Assembly (NCBI GenBank): GCA_009726135.1
Contig: WLIQ01000007.1
Span: forward strand, 1-45,628
Direction: 5' to 3'
From: Actinomycetota bacterium
GTDB taxonomy: Bacteria; Actinomycetota; Actinomycetes; Nanopelagicales; Nanopelagicaceae
DNA length: 45,628 nt
Position 1 is the stretch's first letter, and each line of letters starts with the position of its first letter. Below, one piece after another: positions 1 through 7,629 of the stretch. Below the pieces are notes generated by a model that did not search any database, was not told the origin of the DNA, and was given only the letters and a program-made list of their open reading frames with translations. A program made the translations under genes and the position numbers.

Positions 1-144
1 AACTATGCCGGATGCATTCCATTGTCTCCGCCTGATCTAGATTGCCCAGATATAAAGCGTTTAGGCCTGGCTCCAGTCAAAGTTATTGGTCAAGATGTTC
101 ACAGGCTTGATCGTGATGGTGATGGCATTGGGTGTGACAAATGA
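1..144 (+). CDS. C-terminal fragment of an Excalibur-domain protein
   Basis: The open frame runs in from the left edge and ends at the TGA at 142-144, so only 47 residues are visible. They contain the pattern of the Excalibur calcium-binding domain: a DLDCPDI segment, a short V/G-rich spacer, then HRLDRDGDGIGC near the end. The DRDGDGIGC loop is the EF-hand-like calcium site and the two cysteines bracket it. In known proteins this domain sits at the C-terminus of secreted or wall-associated proteins, often behind a thermonuclease domain, but the N-terminal part lies outside the window. The stop codon overlaps the ATG of the next small frame as ATGA. The domain call is fairly sure; the function of the whole protein cannot be judged. 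Confidence 0.75.
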   Translation, partial: NYAGCIPLSPPDLDCPDIKRLGLAPVKVIGQDVHRLDRDGDGIGCDK

Positions 145-311
145 TCACCGTAACCTTTTTCAACGCAAATGCTCGAATCTATAGCCCCATTCATAGATGT
201 CTGAGGAAAATGAATTCAGCAGAAAAGAATGACTACGCATCACAGCTGTCTGACTACGTCTTGTCACTGGGAGAGCGTACGTTTTCACCATCAACCACAA
301 TAGAAATCTAA
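141..311 (+). CDS. small ORF translationally coupled to the Excalibur gene (56 aa)
   Basis: An ATG at 141 overlaps the preceding stop codon (ATGA), and the frame stays open for 56 codons to the TAA at 309-311. The stop is 10 bases before the next ATG at 322. The overlap is what coupled genes normally show, and without it the stretch 145-321 would be the only gap in this small cluster. The product is mixed polar with no membrane segment and no motif I recognise. It could be a chance frame, so support rests only on its position. Confidence 0.35.
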   Translation: MITVTFFNANARIYSPIHRCLRKMNSAEKNDYASQLSDYVLSLGERTFSPSTTIEI

Positions 312-321
312 GGAGTAGGAA

Positions 322-636
322 ATGTTTAGTCTAATTGGTAATTCACTTACAAAGTACGTTGATTTTCAAGGACGAGCTACACGCAAAGAGTTCTGGAGTT
401 TCTTCCTATTCTTCTATGCGGTCACCTTCATTGCAGGGGGAATAGATGGCTTCTATGGATTTGAATTTGTGGGCGCATTCGCCTTTATTGCACTCATTTT
501 GCCCTATTTGGCGGTTGCAGTTCGTCGCATGAATGATGTGGGCAAGAGTGGATGGTTCATCCTTGTTCCGTTCTATAACTTCATTCTTCTGTGTACTCCT
601 TCCAAGCCAGAGGTAACTCCTCCAACAACTGAATAG
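322..636 (+). CDS. DUF805 family small membrane protein
   Basis: This 104-residue protein matches DUF805 in length and pattern. It has an N-terminal FQGRATRKEFW stretch, about three hydrophobic segments (near 25-45, 48-68 and 77-92), and the family hallmark RRMNDVGKSGW before the last segment. A clear Shine-Dalgarno AAGGAG lies about 6 bases before the ATG. The stop is 6 bases before the start of the protease gene, so the two are probably co-transcribed. DUF805 proteins are inner-membrane proteins of unknown function. Family call is confident. Confidence 0.9.
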   Translation: MFSLIGNSLTKYVDFQGRATRKEFWSFFLFFYAVTFIAGGIDGFYGFEFVGAFAFIALILPYLAVAVRRMNDVGKSGWFILVPFYNFILLCTPSKPEVTPPTTE

Positions 637-642
637 GAATAG

Positions 643-1623
643 ATGATGACTGAGAGCAAAGAACCAGAAAAGCGATACTTTCCCATTCCAAAGCCACTGG
701 CAGAGATGACTGTGGAAGAGCGTAGAGAATATGCGACTGAACTCGCAGACTTTATTTTTCAAAATGAAAATATGACCCCCCCAGGGTTAAGTCTTAATGG
801 ATCAGAAGTCGTGTCAGCTGTTACTGACAGTCCGTCACGGATTAAGAAGGCAGTGGCCTTTTTAAGAAAACCATTCACTTTCTTCAATCGCATTACAAAG
901 AGAGGCGCAGGGGCGCTCGCCCTCATCGCAGTTTTACTTGGCGGCACAGGTGTATATCTTGGGATAGGTCCGTATCTTCATTACAACAATACTGATCCAA
1001 CTGAAGATGGTTTCGTGCAACCAAGAAGTATTGAAGGCTTAGTAGATCGCGTTCAAGCTTCTACAGTTACGGTTTTCTGTGATTACACAGAAGACAAATA
1101 CTCCCAAGGTAGTGGCTGGGCTATTTCGCTTCCAATTTCCCGGCAAGAAAAGTATCCAACTTCCTTAATCACAAACCATCACGTTATTGAAGATTGTTTA
1201 GATGGCGTGGGTAAGGTGGTTGTTAAAACTCTTGGAGGAGATGAATACCCTGCATACATTGACCGTTGGGATAAAAAGAACGATCTCGCTGTAATTGGAA
1301 CAAAAGTTAAATTAGAACCACTTCATCTTTCGGAGTGGATGCCGTATGCAGGCTATTGGGTCATGGCAGTTGGAACTGCGGATGGTTTTGAAGGCTCTGT
1401 AGCCTTTGGAAACGTATTGAATACAACGGATACAGACATTCTTATCACCGCTGCAATTTCACACGGCAATAGCGGTGGTCCGCTGGTTGATAATGAAGGC
1501 AATGTGGTTGGAACAAATACTTGGGGAGCCGAAGGGGAGCAGTACAACGGGGCAGTGTCCCTGGACGCGATGTGTCAAAAAATCATGAAATGTGATGGAG
1601 AGTATTACTGGAGTCGTGATTAG
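643..1623 (+). CDS. membrane-anchored trypsin-like (HtrA-type) serine protease
   Basis: The 326-residue protein has a cytoplasmic N-terminal part (1-87), one membrane segment (about 88-108) and an extracytoplasmic chymotrypsin-fold domain (about 130-315). All three catalytic residues are visible: His180 in TNHHVIED, Asp214 in KKNDLAVI and Ser277 in GNSGGPLVD. There is no PDZ domain after the protease domain, so it is shorter than true DegP/HtrA. Cysteines at 146, 185, 311 and 317 could form disulfides outside the cell. It follows the DUF805 gene by 6 bases. Substrate is unknown; a role in surface proteolysis is the default, while the location beside restriction genes leaves a defence role open. 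Confidence 0.85.
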   Translation: MMTESKEPEKRYFPIPKPLAEMTVEERREYATELADFIFQNENMTPPGLSLNGSEVVSAVTDSPSRIKKAVAFLRKPFTFFNRITKRGAGALALIAVLLGGTGVYLGIGPYLHYNNTDPTEDGFVQPRSIEGLVDRVQASTVTVFCDYTEDKYSQGSGWAISLPISRQEKYPTSLITNHHVIEDCLDGVGKVVVKTLGGDEYPAYIDRWDKKNDLAVIGTKVKLEPLHLSEWMPYAGYWVMAVGTADGFEGSVAFGNVLNTTDTDILITAAISHGNSGGPLVDNEGNVVGTNTWGAEGEQYNGAVSLDAMCQKIMKCDGEYYWSRD

Positions 1624-1638
1624 TGAATTATGCGGCAA

Positions 1639-1672
1639 AGTTACTCTCTGTCACTTGTCAGTTACTCTCTGT
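1639..1672 (+). repeat. two 13-base direct repeats upstream of the mcrB-like gene
   Basis: The 13-mer AGTTACTCTCTGT occurs exactly at 1639-1651 and again at 1660-1672, a 21-base period, or two turns of B-DNA. The second copy ends 11 bases before the ATG at 1684. Same-face spacing so near a start codon fits a protein-binding site controlling the McrBC genes, or a leader element. A TTGTCA hexamer lies between the copies (1655-1660). No regulator is identified. Confidence 0.5.
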
Positions 1673-1683
1673 AAGCTTGGCCA

Positions 1684-3960
1684 ATGGCAACTTGGATAGT
1701 ACGTGCGGGCTCCGAAGATCAGTATCTAGACGAGTGCCTTAATTCGGGCGTAGTTGCAATTGGCTGGAAAGAAGTGCGGGGTCAAATACCCATCAAAGAT
1801 GTTGAGTTCAACGACATCTATCACAAACTCCAAGAGATTTATTCAGCCGATAGTAATCACACTATTGGCGCTTACACGTCTCAGATTCATGCATTTGCAA
1901 ACAAAATCTATGGTGGCGATTTTGTACTGATTCCTAGTGGTAAAGGTAAAAGAATCAGTATCGGATATCTCCTTGGCGAGATAGATCAAGAACCCGCCAA
2001 TGAAAGTCTTTTAGCTACCCGCAAGGTTCTCTGGTTAGTCAAGGAAGCAGAGAGACAAGAGTTTCTCGACCAAGTTAAGGGCACTTCCGCTTTCGAAAAT
2101 CCACGGACAGTAATACAAACAGCCATAAATCATCAGGATATTAGAAAGTATGTTGAGAAGAAAACTGCATCGAACTTTTGGCAAATACTTGGCAATGCAG
2201 GAATCAACTCCTGGGTTTTTCAATCAAATCCGTCTAAATGGAGTTTATTAGACGCAATTGAAAAGAATGTAAATAATGATTGGGCTGCAAATCAAAACAG
2301 AGAGAAAATGAAGATTGGTGATTTGATCATTTTTCGCCAGTCAGAACCTAACTCGGGAGTTTATGCCGTAGGCCATCTAATGAAGGAACCAGTGAACCGA
2401 GGGGAGAACATCTTCGGAGAGTGGGGAGTTGTTATTTCTTTCGACTACAAAGTTGACGAACCTTTGTTGAAAGCTGAGATAGTAGCTAATAAAGACCTAG
2501 CAAGTATTACGCAAATTAACGGTTTACAAGGATCGAATTTCAGTATGCCCAACGAAACGGCACAACTGCTTCTGAAGTACCTAGAACCCCGATTAAAAGT
2601 AATTGATCCTAAACAAACAACAGAAATTCAATATTGGTGGTGCAATGTTGGCGTTACCAAGAAGCCAGCAATCGCAACAGGAACTTTATGGGCTCACGCA
2701 GCATCAAAAAATGGTGCAGTTTTGACACACCACACCGATATGAAAAAGATTAAAAAAGGTGACTTAATCCTTTTGTATGCAGACACAAAGGTTGTAGCCA
2801 TTGGTGCCTGTACGGTTGAAAGCATAGATTCCACAAGGCCGGCGGAATACCCTGACAAGATTTCATCTCCAGAAGATGACTCTCTAGTCCCAGGGTTTGT
2901 AGTTAGGGCTGACTTTAAGGAGTTTGAAACCCCAATACCTTTCAAAGAACTAGAAAGTGATTTGCGTTCTCTTGTAGATGAAAAGGGGCCTCTTGCAGTA
3001 AGTGGCGGGATAAAGATGGGCTATTTGTTTCCATTGAGTAGGGAGTTTGGCGAAAAGTTTGTTGAAAGATTTGGCAACACCGGGGTAGTGCGTGGAGGAG
3101 AAGTGAATATGGAGAATGTAATGAAGGACGAATCTATGAATGCTCTAGCTCGCAAGCTACTTGTACCAGAAGAATGGTTGACAGAAGTGGTAGGGCAGAT
3201 CACTCAGTCCAAGCAAGTCATCTTCTACGGTCCACCTGGAACTGGAAAAACATTTATCGGGAAGGCTATCGCTGAGCATTTAGCATCAAAAGAAAACACC
3301 GAGATCATTCAGTTCCACCCGTCATTTTCCTACGAAGACTTCTTCGAAGGTTTCAGGCCGGCCGAAAAAGCGGATGGCTCTGTTTCGCTAGAAAAAGTCG
3401 ATGGACCTTTAAAAAGAATTGCAGCAGCAGCTCGCTCAAACCCAAACAAAAAATACGTCCTTATAATTGATGAAATCAATCGCGGAAATCTTGCGAAGGT
3501 ATTCGGTGAGCTTTATTTTCTCCTTGAATATCGTGATGAGGAGATCTCTTTAATGTATTCCAAAACTGAAAAGTTCTCCCTCCCATCAAATTTGATATTT
3601 ATTGGCACGATGAACACGGCTGATCGATCAATCGCATTGGTCGATAGTGCCATTAGAAGGCGATTTAAATTCATACACCTTGACCCAACTTCAGAACCTT
3701 GCTCACAGATACTTCCGAAGTGGCTACAAGAAAACAAACTTCCAGCTGTTGCTGGAGCAATTCTTGAAAACCTAAATAACGCCTTGGCCAAGTATGAATT
3801 TTCCGTAGGCCCCGCCTACTTCATGAAAGATAAGAATCAGTCACGGGAAAATTTGGAGCTAACCTGGAAATATTCGATAGAGCCGTTATTGGAGGAATAT
3901 TTCTACGGGGAATGGGCAGAGAAACATAACGAATTTTCATTCGACAAGATTCATCCGTAA
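1684..3960 (+). CDS. McrB-like GTPase/AAA+ subunit with three N-terminal sensor-type domains
   Basis: The C-terminal half is an AAA+ domain of McrB type: Walker A GPPGTGKT at 516-523, Walker B LIIDE at 593-597, and the McrB hallmark MNTADRS at 643-649 followed by the arginine run RRRF. Upstream lie three stretches that look like EVE/PUA-fold modified-base binders: residues 1-100 (WIVRAG...VAIGW, as at the N-terminus of some Mrr-type enzymes), about 163-299 (GDLIIFR...VYAVGHL and a GSNF tail, a good EVE match), and about 317-470 (WWCNVG...GDLILLY, ending with GIKMGYLFPL). McrB makes the ring that drives McrC cleavage of modified DNA. The mcrC-like gene follows 14 bases downstream. The McrB call is sure; the exact domain names in the N-terminal half are inferred from pattern. 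Confidence 0.9.
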   Translation: MATWIVRAGSEDQYLDECLNSGVVAIGWKEVRGQIPIKDVEFNDIYHKLQEIYSADSNHTIGAYTSQIHAFANKIYGGDFVLIPSGKGKRISIGYLLGEIDQEPANESLLATRKVLWLVKEAERQEFLDQVKGTSAFENPRTVIQTAINHQDIRKYVEKKTASNFWQILGNAGINSWVFQSNPSKWSLLDAIEKNVNNDWAANQNREKMKIGDLIIFRQSEPNSGVYAVGHLMKEPVNRGENIFGEWGVVISFDYKVDEPLLKAEIVANKDLASITQINGLQGSNFSMPNETAQLLLKYLEPRLKVIDPKQTTEIQYWWCNVGVTKKPAIATGTLWAHAASKNGAVLTHHTDMKKIKKGDLILLYADTKVVAIGACTVESIDSTRPAEYPDKISSPEDDSLVPGFVVRADFKEFETPIPFKELESDLRSLVDEKGPLAVSGGIKMGYLFPLSREFGEKFVERFGNTGVVRGGEVNMENVMKDESMNALARKLLVPEEWLTEVVGQITQSKQVIFYGPPGTGKTFIGKAIAEHLASKENTEIIQFHPSFSYEDFFEGFRPAEKADGSVSLEKVDGPLKRIAAAARSNPNKKYVLIIDEINRGNLAKVFGELYFLLEYRDEEISLMYSKTEKFSLPSNLIFIGTMNTADRSIALVDSAIRRRFKFIHLDPTSEPCSQILPKWLQENKLPAVAGAILENLNNALAKYEFSVGPAYFMKDKNQSRENLELTWKYSIEPLLEEYFYGEWAEKHNEFSFDKIHP

Positions 3961-3974
3961 GAACCAAGAAAAAT

Positions 3975-5153
3975 ATGCCAAGCACTGAATCGATTACAAA
4001 CTTCTCGTTGTCTGAATACGAGGAGCGAATCGTTGAAGTCTTAGATGCTGAAATAGCTCAAAAGATCCAGAGAACGGGAATCGTAGAGCTCAGTCGAAAA
4101 GTTTCAGGCGAATTCGTAATTAAGGCTGACAGTAAAGTTGGGTTTATCTCGGTCCAAGGAGTGCAAGTAAATGTTGCTCCTCGTTTCCCTATTTACAACA
4201 TCTTCTATTTCTTAGGACTATTGGAAGAGATGAAGCTGGATAGCGAAAAAGTACAAATATCAGAAAGCAATGATTTCCTGACCGTTCTTTTTCAAAGCTT
4301 TATTCATAGCGTTACCTCTTCGACGCGGAAAGGTCTAATAAGTGGATATGTGAACCGTGAAGATTCCTTACAGGTTCTAAGGGGGAGAATCGATTTTTCA
4401 CGGCAATTAAAAAAGAATCCTGGAAATTACTTTCCTTTTGAAGTTACATTTGATGACTTCATTGAAGATGTACCCGAAAATCAGATTCTAAAGAAGGCCT
4501 TGCTTATATCGCTCAAGTACGGGTTACAAAATCGGAATTTAAGAAATCAAGCTCAGAACTTGCTTTTCAATTTCAAGGACGTGTCAGACATCAGCGAGGT
4601 TCCAGCTTGGAATGAATCAAGATTAAATAGTCACTATTGGAATGCACTTCGGCTCGCTGAGTTAATAATTAGCGGAAATGGATTCCATGAAAATACTGGG
4701 GATATCCAGATTAATGGATTTAGTATCGATATGTACAAGGTGTTTGAGGATTTCGTGGCAAAACAATTGGCAGAGCGAATTAACGGTTCAGATGACCTAG
4801 TAGCAACTCAAAAGAGTTTGTTACTCGATGTTGGAGGTATTTATCGAGAAAAGCCAGACCTAATTTGGTATCGGCAAGGTAAGCCATTTCAGGTTTTGGA
4901 TACAAAGTACAAACAACCTGAAGGGGAAACCCAGCAGAGGGACTCCTTGAATGACCTGCGGCAGGTTATTAGTTATGCCTCCTTACTTGGCCTGAAAGAA
5001 GCCCATATTGTTTATGGAGTAGCCGGCAATGCACGATCGATTGAGACTCGGCAAGAAGGGATAACGGTTTATACCCACGGATTAGATCTTGGGAAGTCAC
5101 CTTTAGAAATTGAGAATCAGCTTGATGCTTTAGTCAGCAGTTTAAATAGCTAA
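3975..5153 (+). CDS. mcrC: McrC-like nuclease subunit of a type IV restriction system
   Basis: The 392-residue product has McrC family layout: an N-terminal beta-rich part that binds the McrB ring (QGVQVNVAPRFPI around 55-68), a central helical part with the LRGRIDF motif near residue 138, and a C-terminal PD-(D/E)xK nuclease. The nuclease residues are visible as Asp295 in KPDLIW, Asp309 and Lys311 in DTKYK, followed by a conserved YASLL helix. The gene starts 14 bases after the mcrB-like stop, with only a weak ribosome-binding site, consistent with coupling. Partner and operon position agree: this is the endonuclease that cuts DNA bearing modified bases. Confidence 0.9.
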   Translation: MPSTESITNFSLSEYEERIVEVLDAEIAQKIQRTGIVELSRKVSGEFVIKADSKVGFISVQGVQVNVAPRFPIYNIFYFLGLLEEMKLDSEKVQISESNDFLTVLFQSFIHSVTSSTRKGLISGYVNREDSLQVLRGRIDFSRQLKKNPGNYFPFEVTFDDFIEDVPENQILKKALLISLKYGLQNRNLRNQAQNLLFNFKDVSDISEVPAWNESRLNSHYWNALRLAELIISGNGFHENTGDIQINGFSIDMYKVFEDFVAKQLAERINGSDDLVATQKSLLLDVGGIYREKPDLIWYRQGKPFQVLDTKYKQPEGETQQRDSLNDLRQVISYASLLGLKEAHIVYGVAGNARSIETRQEGITVYTHGLDLGKSPLEIENQLDALVSSLNS

Positions 5154-5179
5154 GAAAAGCAGATAGGAATTAGGGTTAA

Positions 5180-5209
5180 TTGAACTTTGTCTGACCCTTA
5201 CGTCACAAT
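5180..5209 (+). promoter_or_regulatory. possible promoter of the zinc-ribbon gene
   Basis: A TTGAAC at 5180-5185 and a CACAAT at 5204-5209 are 18 bases apart, and the ATG at 5216 lies 6 bases further. Each hexamer matches 4 of 6 consensus positions. If used, the transcript would be almost leaderless, which fits the lack of a Shine-Dalgarno before this ATG. The alternative is read-through from mcrC, whose stop is 62 bases upstream. Confidence 0.3.
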
Positions 5210-5215
5210 CAATCC

Positions 5216-7360
5216 ATGGATCCGAATAAGTCTCTAGCAAAGACTCACCCTAAAATTGCCAAGGAAGCCCATGGCTGGAATCCAGCAGAAGTGTTGCCGG
5301 GGACCGGCAAGAAGTTTGAATGGATATGCTCAAAAAAACATGTTTGGGTGGAAAGCTGCAATTCACGCACTAACCCAAATAGATCAGAAAATGCTGGCTG
5401 TCCTTATTGCAAAGGCGTAAAAGTTCTGAAGGGATACAACGACCTTAAAACTAAAAACCCGACACTTGCTAAGGAAGCGGATGGATGGGACCCATCTGAA
5501 TTTCTTGCAGGGAGCCATAAGAAAGTTAAATGGAAATGTAGAAAAGGTCATAAATGGGAAGCTGAACTTAGGACTCGTTCAGTTAATGGATATGGTTGCC
5601 CTTTCTGTTCTGGTCTGAAGCCAATAGTTGGGGAAACGGATCTTGCTTCAACACATCCCGAAGTTGCCAAAGAAGCCGATGGATGGGATCCAACAACTGT
5701 AAAAAAAGCTTCGAACAAGAAATTAAAATGGAAATGCAAACTTGGTCATAACTGGATGGCATCTCCTGGCGAAAGAATCTCAGGTACGCGAAGTGGTAAA
5801 CCAAATGGATGCCCATTTTGTTCAGGACAGAGACTTCTGAAAGGTTTTAATGATTTAAAAACCATCAACCCTTCGGTTGCAAAGGAAGCACATAAATGGG
5901 ATCCAAGCACTCTCACTTCAGGAGCGAGTATAAAAAAGAAGTGGAAATGTAAAGAAGGCCATATCTGGGATGCAATGGTTTACAGCAGAAAAACCACTGG
6001 ATGCCCCTTTTGCTCTGGAAGAAAAGCAATAAAAGGAGCAAATGATTTGAAAACAATCAATCCCAAATTAGCTCGAGAACTTCACTCCGGTGATGCAACA
6101 AAACTTAAGGCTTCAAGCCACGTTAAAGTTGAATGGAAATGCAATAAGGGTCATATCTGGAAAGCACTAGTAGCAGATAGAACTCGAGGAGATGGTTGTC
6201 CGACGTGTTCTGGTAAGAAACTACTGGTTGGCTTTAACGATTTGGCAACTACTCATCCAGAAATTGCGGCGCAAGCTTCCGGCTGGGATCCTAAAAAAAT
6301 AGGAAAAGGCAGCATTAAACCTTTAAAGTGGGTCTGTTCAGAAGGTCACCAGTGGCAAAGCAGCCCTAATTCAAGAATTAGTGGAACGAGAAGTGGAAAA
6401 CCTAATAGTTGCCCCATTTGCTCGGGCCATAAACTTCAAAAAGGATTCAACGATCTAGCTACCACACACCCTGATATCGCTGCACAAGCTTTTGGTTGGG
6501 ATCCATCGACAGTTCAGGCAGGTTCTCACGGAACTTTTGTTTGGAAATGCAACAAAGGACATACATTTAATGGTCAGGTTTACAACCGCATCACTAGATC
6601 CAGCGGACCTAACTGTCCTGTTTGCTCGAATCGAATAGTAGAGACAGGGTTTAATGACATTGCCACAACCCATCCACAATTAGCAGCTGAAGCTAATGGA
6701 TGGGATACGACCAAAGTAACTGCAGGAACGAATGTTCGTCTTGAATGGCGATGCCGCCTTGGCCATATTTGGAAGGCAACGGGTAACGGCAGAATTCAAG
6801 GAAATGGCTGTCCTGTTTGTGCAAATAAAGTAATAGTCGTTGGGTTTAATGATTTAGCAACTACCCATCCAGACCTGGCTTCCCAAATGGTTAGTGGAGA
6901 CCCAACGAAGGTCACCGCAGGAAGTGGTAAGAACTTTAAATGGAAATGCGAAAAAGGCCATACATGGAATGCTGATGTTGCAAACCGTTCTACAAGAACA
7001 GGTTGTCCATCCTGTGCTGTTGGCGGTTTTGATCCAAACATTGAAGCTTGGTTATATTTCTTGATTCACGAAGAATGGGATATGCACCAAATCGGAATCA
7101 CAAATTATCCAGATGACCGGCTCGCTTCACATAGAAGACTTGGATGGAAGTTAATAGAACTTCGTGGTCCAATGCAAGGTGATGTTACATACGCATGGGA
7201 GCAGTCGATCCTCAAAGCTCTTAAGGAAAGTGGCGCAGACATTGGCAATGCTTCAATCGCAGGTAAATTTGACGGGTTTTCAGAAGCATGGGTTCGGAGC
7301 TCCTATCCGGCCAAGAAACTCAAAGACTTAATGGATTTAGTCAGAGCAAGCGAAGATTGA
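5216..7360 (+). CDS. nine-fold zinc-ribbon (DUF4379-like) protein with C-terminal GIY-YIG-like nuclease domain
   Basis: Residues 1-605 are nine tandem units of about 60-70 residues. Each starts with a (N/T)DL..T/K..HP/NP..A stretch and GWDP, followed by W-x-C-x3-H-x-W/F and ending in C-P-x-x-C. This is the pattern of the probable zinc-ribbon family DUF4379 (PF14311), with C-x3-H plus C-x2-C as metal ligands, present in all nine units. Residues 610-714 resemble a GIY-YIG nuclease: LYF at 613-615, QIG at 625-627 followed by ITN, then Arg635 and Glu662 at the places of the catalytic Arg and Glu. Nine ribbons suggest a long DNA or RNA binding arm. It lies directly downstream of mcrC on the same strand. 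The repeat call is sure, the nuclease call is moderate, and the role is unknown. Confidence 0.8.
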   Translation: MDPNKSLAKTHPKIAKEAHGWNPAEVLPGTGKKFEWICSKKHVWVESCNSRTNPNRSENAGCPYCKGVKVLKGYNDLKTKNPTLAKEADGWDPSEFLAGSHKKVKWKCRKGHKWEAELRTRSVNGYGCPFCSGLKPIVGETDLASTHPEVAKEADGWDPTTVKKASNKKLKWKCKLGHNWMASPGERISGTRSGKPNGCPFCSGQRLLKGFNDLKTINPSVAKEAHKWDPSTLTSGASIKKKWKCKEGHIWDAMVYSRKTTGCPFCSGRKAIKGANDLKTINPKLARELHSGDATKLKASSHVKVEWKCNKGHIWKALVADRTRGDGCPTCSGKKLLVGFNDLATTHPEIAAQASGWDPKKIGKGSIKPLKWVCSEGHQWQSSPNSRISGTRSGKPNSCPICSGHKLQKGFNDLATTHPDIAAQAFGWDPSTVQAGSHGTFVWKCNKGHTFNGQVYNRITRSSGPNCPVCSNRIVETGFNDIATTHPQLAAEANGWDTTKVTAGTNVRLEWRCRLGHIWKATGNGRIQGNGCPVCANKVIVVGFNDLATTHPDLASQMVSGDPTKVTAGSGKNFKWKCEKGHTWNADVANRSTRTGCPSCAVGGFDPNIEAWLYFLIHEEWDMHQIGITNYPDDRLASHRRLGWKLIELRGPMQGDVTYAWEQSILKALKESGADIGNASIAGKFDGFSEAWVRSSYPAKKLKDLMDLVRASED

Positions 7361-7448
7361 ATTAAATTTGCCCTAGTTTTACCCTTAAATTAGAGAAAAC
7401 TGCCTTTAGGTACATGGCCTTACGAGCGTGTAAACTACGAATGTACAA

Positions 7449-7540
7449 GGAGACGTCGCATAGCCCGGTCGAGTGCGCCTCACTGCTAACGAGGTAAGGG
7501 GTTAAACCCTTCAGGAGTTCAAATCTCCTCGTCTCCGCCA
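7449..7540 (+). tRNA. tRNA-Ser(GCU)
   Basis: The acceptor arms GGAGACG (7449-7455) and CGTCTCC (7530-7536) pair fully. The anticodon loop CTGCTAA carries GCT at 7485-7487. A long variable arm of class II type (AAGGG/CCCTT) is present, the T stem AGGAG/CTCCT is perfect, and the CCA end is encoded at 7538-7540. It separates the defence-type region on its left from the polysaccharide genes on its right. Confidence 0.96.
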
Positions 7541-7579
7541 GAAATTCTTTTGATCCTCAAAAATAGGTAATAACCCAAT

Positions 7580-7597
7580 AGAACAATCTATTGTTCT
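7580..7597. repeat. 18-base perfect palindrome with 2-base centre
   Basis: AGAACAAT at 7580-7587 and ATTGTTCT at 7590-7597 are exact inverted copies around a CT centre. It sits between the tRNA-Ser 3' end and the stop of the minus-strand WbsX gene. No T-tract follows on either side, so it is not a classic terminator. An operator or a processing hairpin are both possible. Confidence 0.4.
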
Positions 7598-7629
7598 GTC
7601 AGATCATCCATTTTCAACACAGCCCTTAC

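Noticed and set aside
406-762. 118-codon minus-strand frame across the DUF805 gene
   Set aside because: It lies opposite two genes with clear domains and has no recognisable features of its own.
5216-7360. CRISPR-like or tandem DNA repeat
   Set aside because: The repetition is at protein level with diverged bases and varying unit length; it is one coding sequence with nine zinc ribbons.
7580-7597. LexA (SOS) box
   Set aside because: GAAC and GTTC are present, but 8 bases lie between them, while the actinobacterial SOS box has 4; not compatible.
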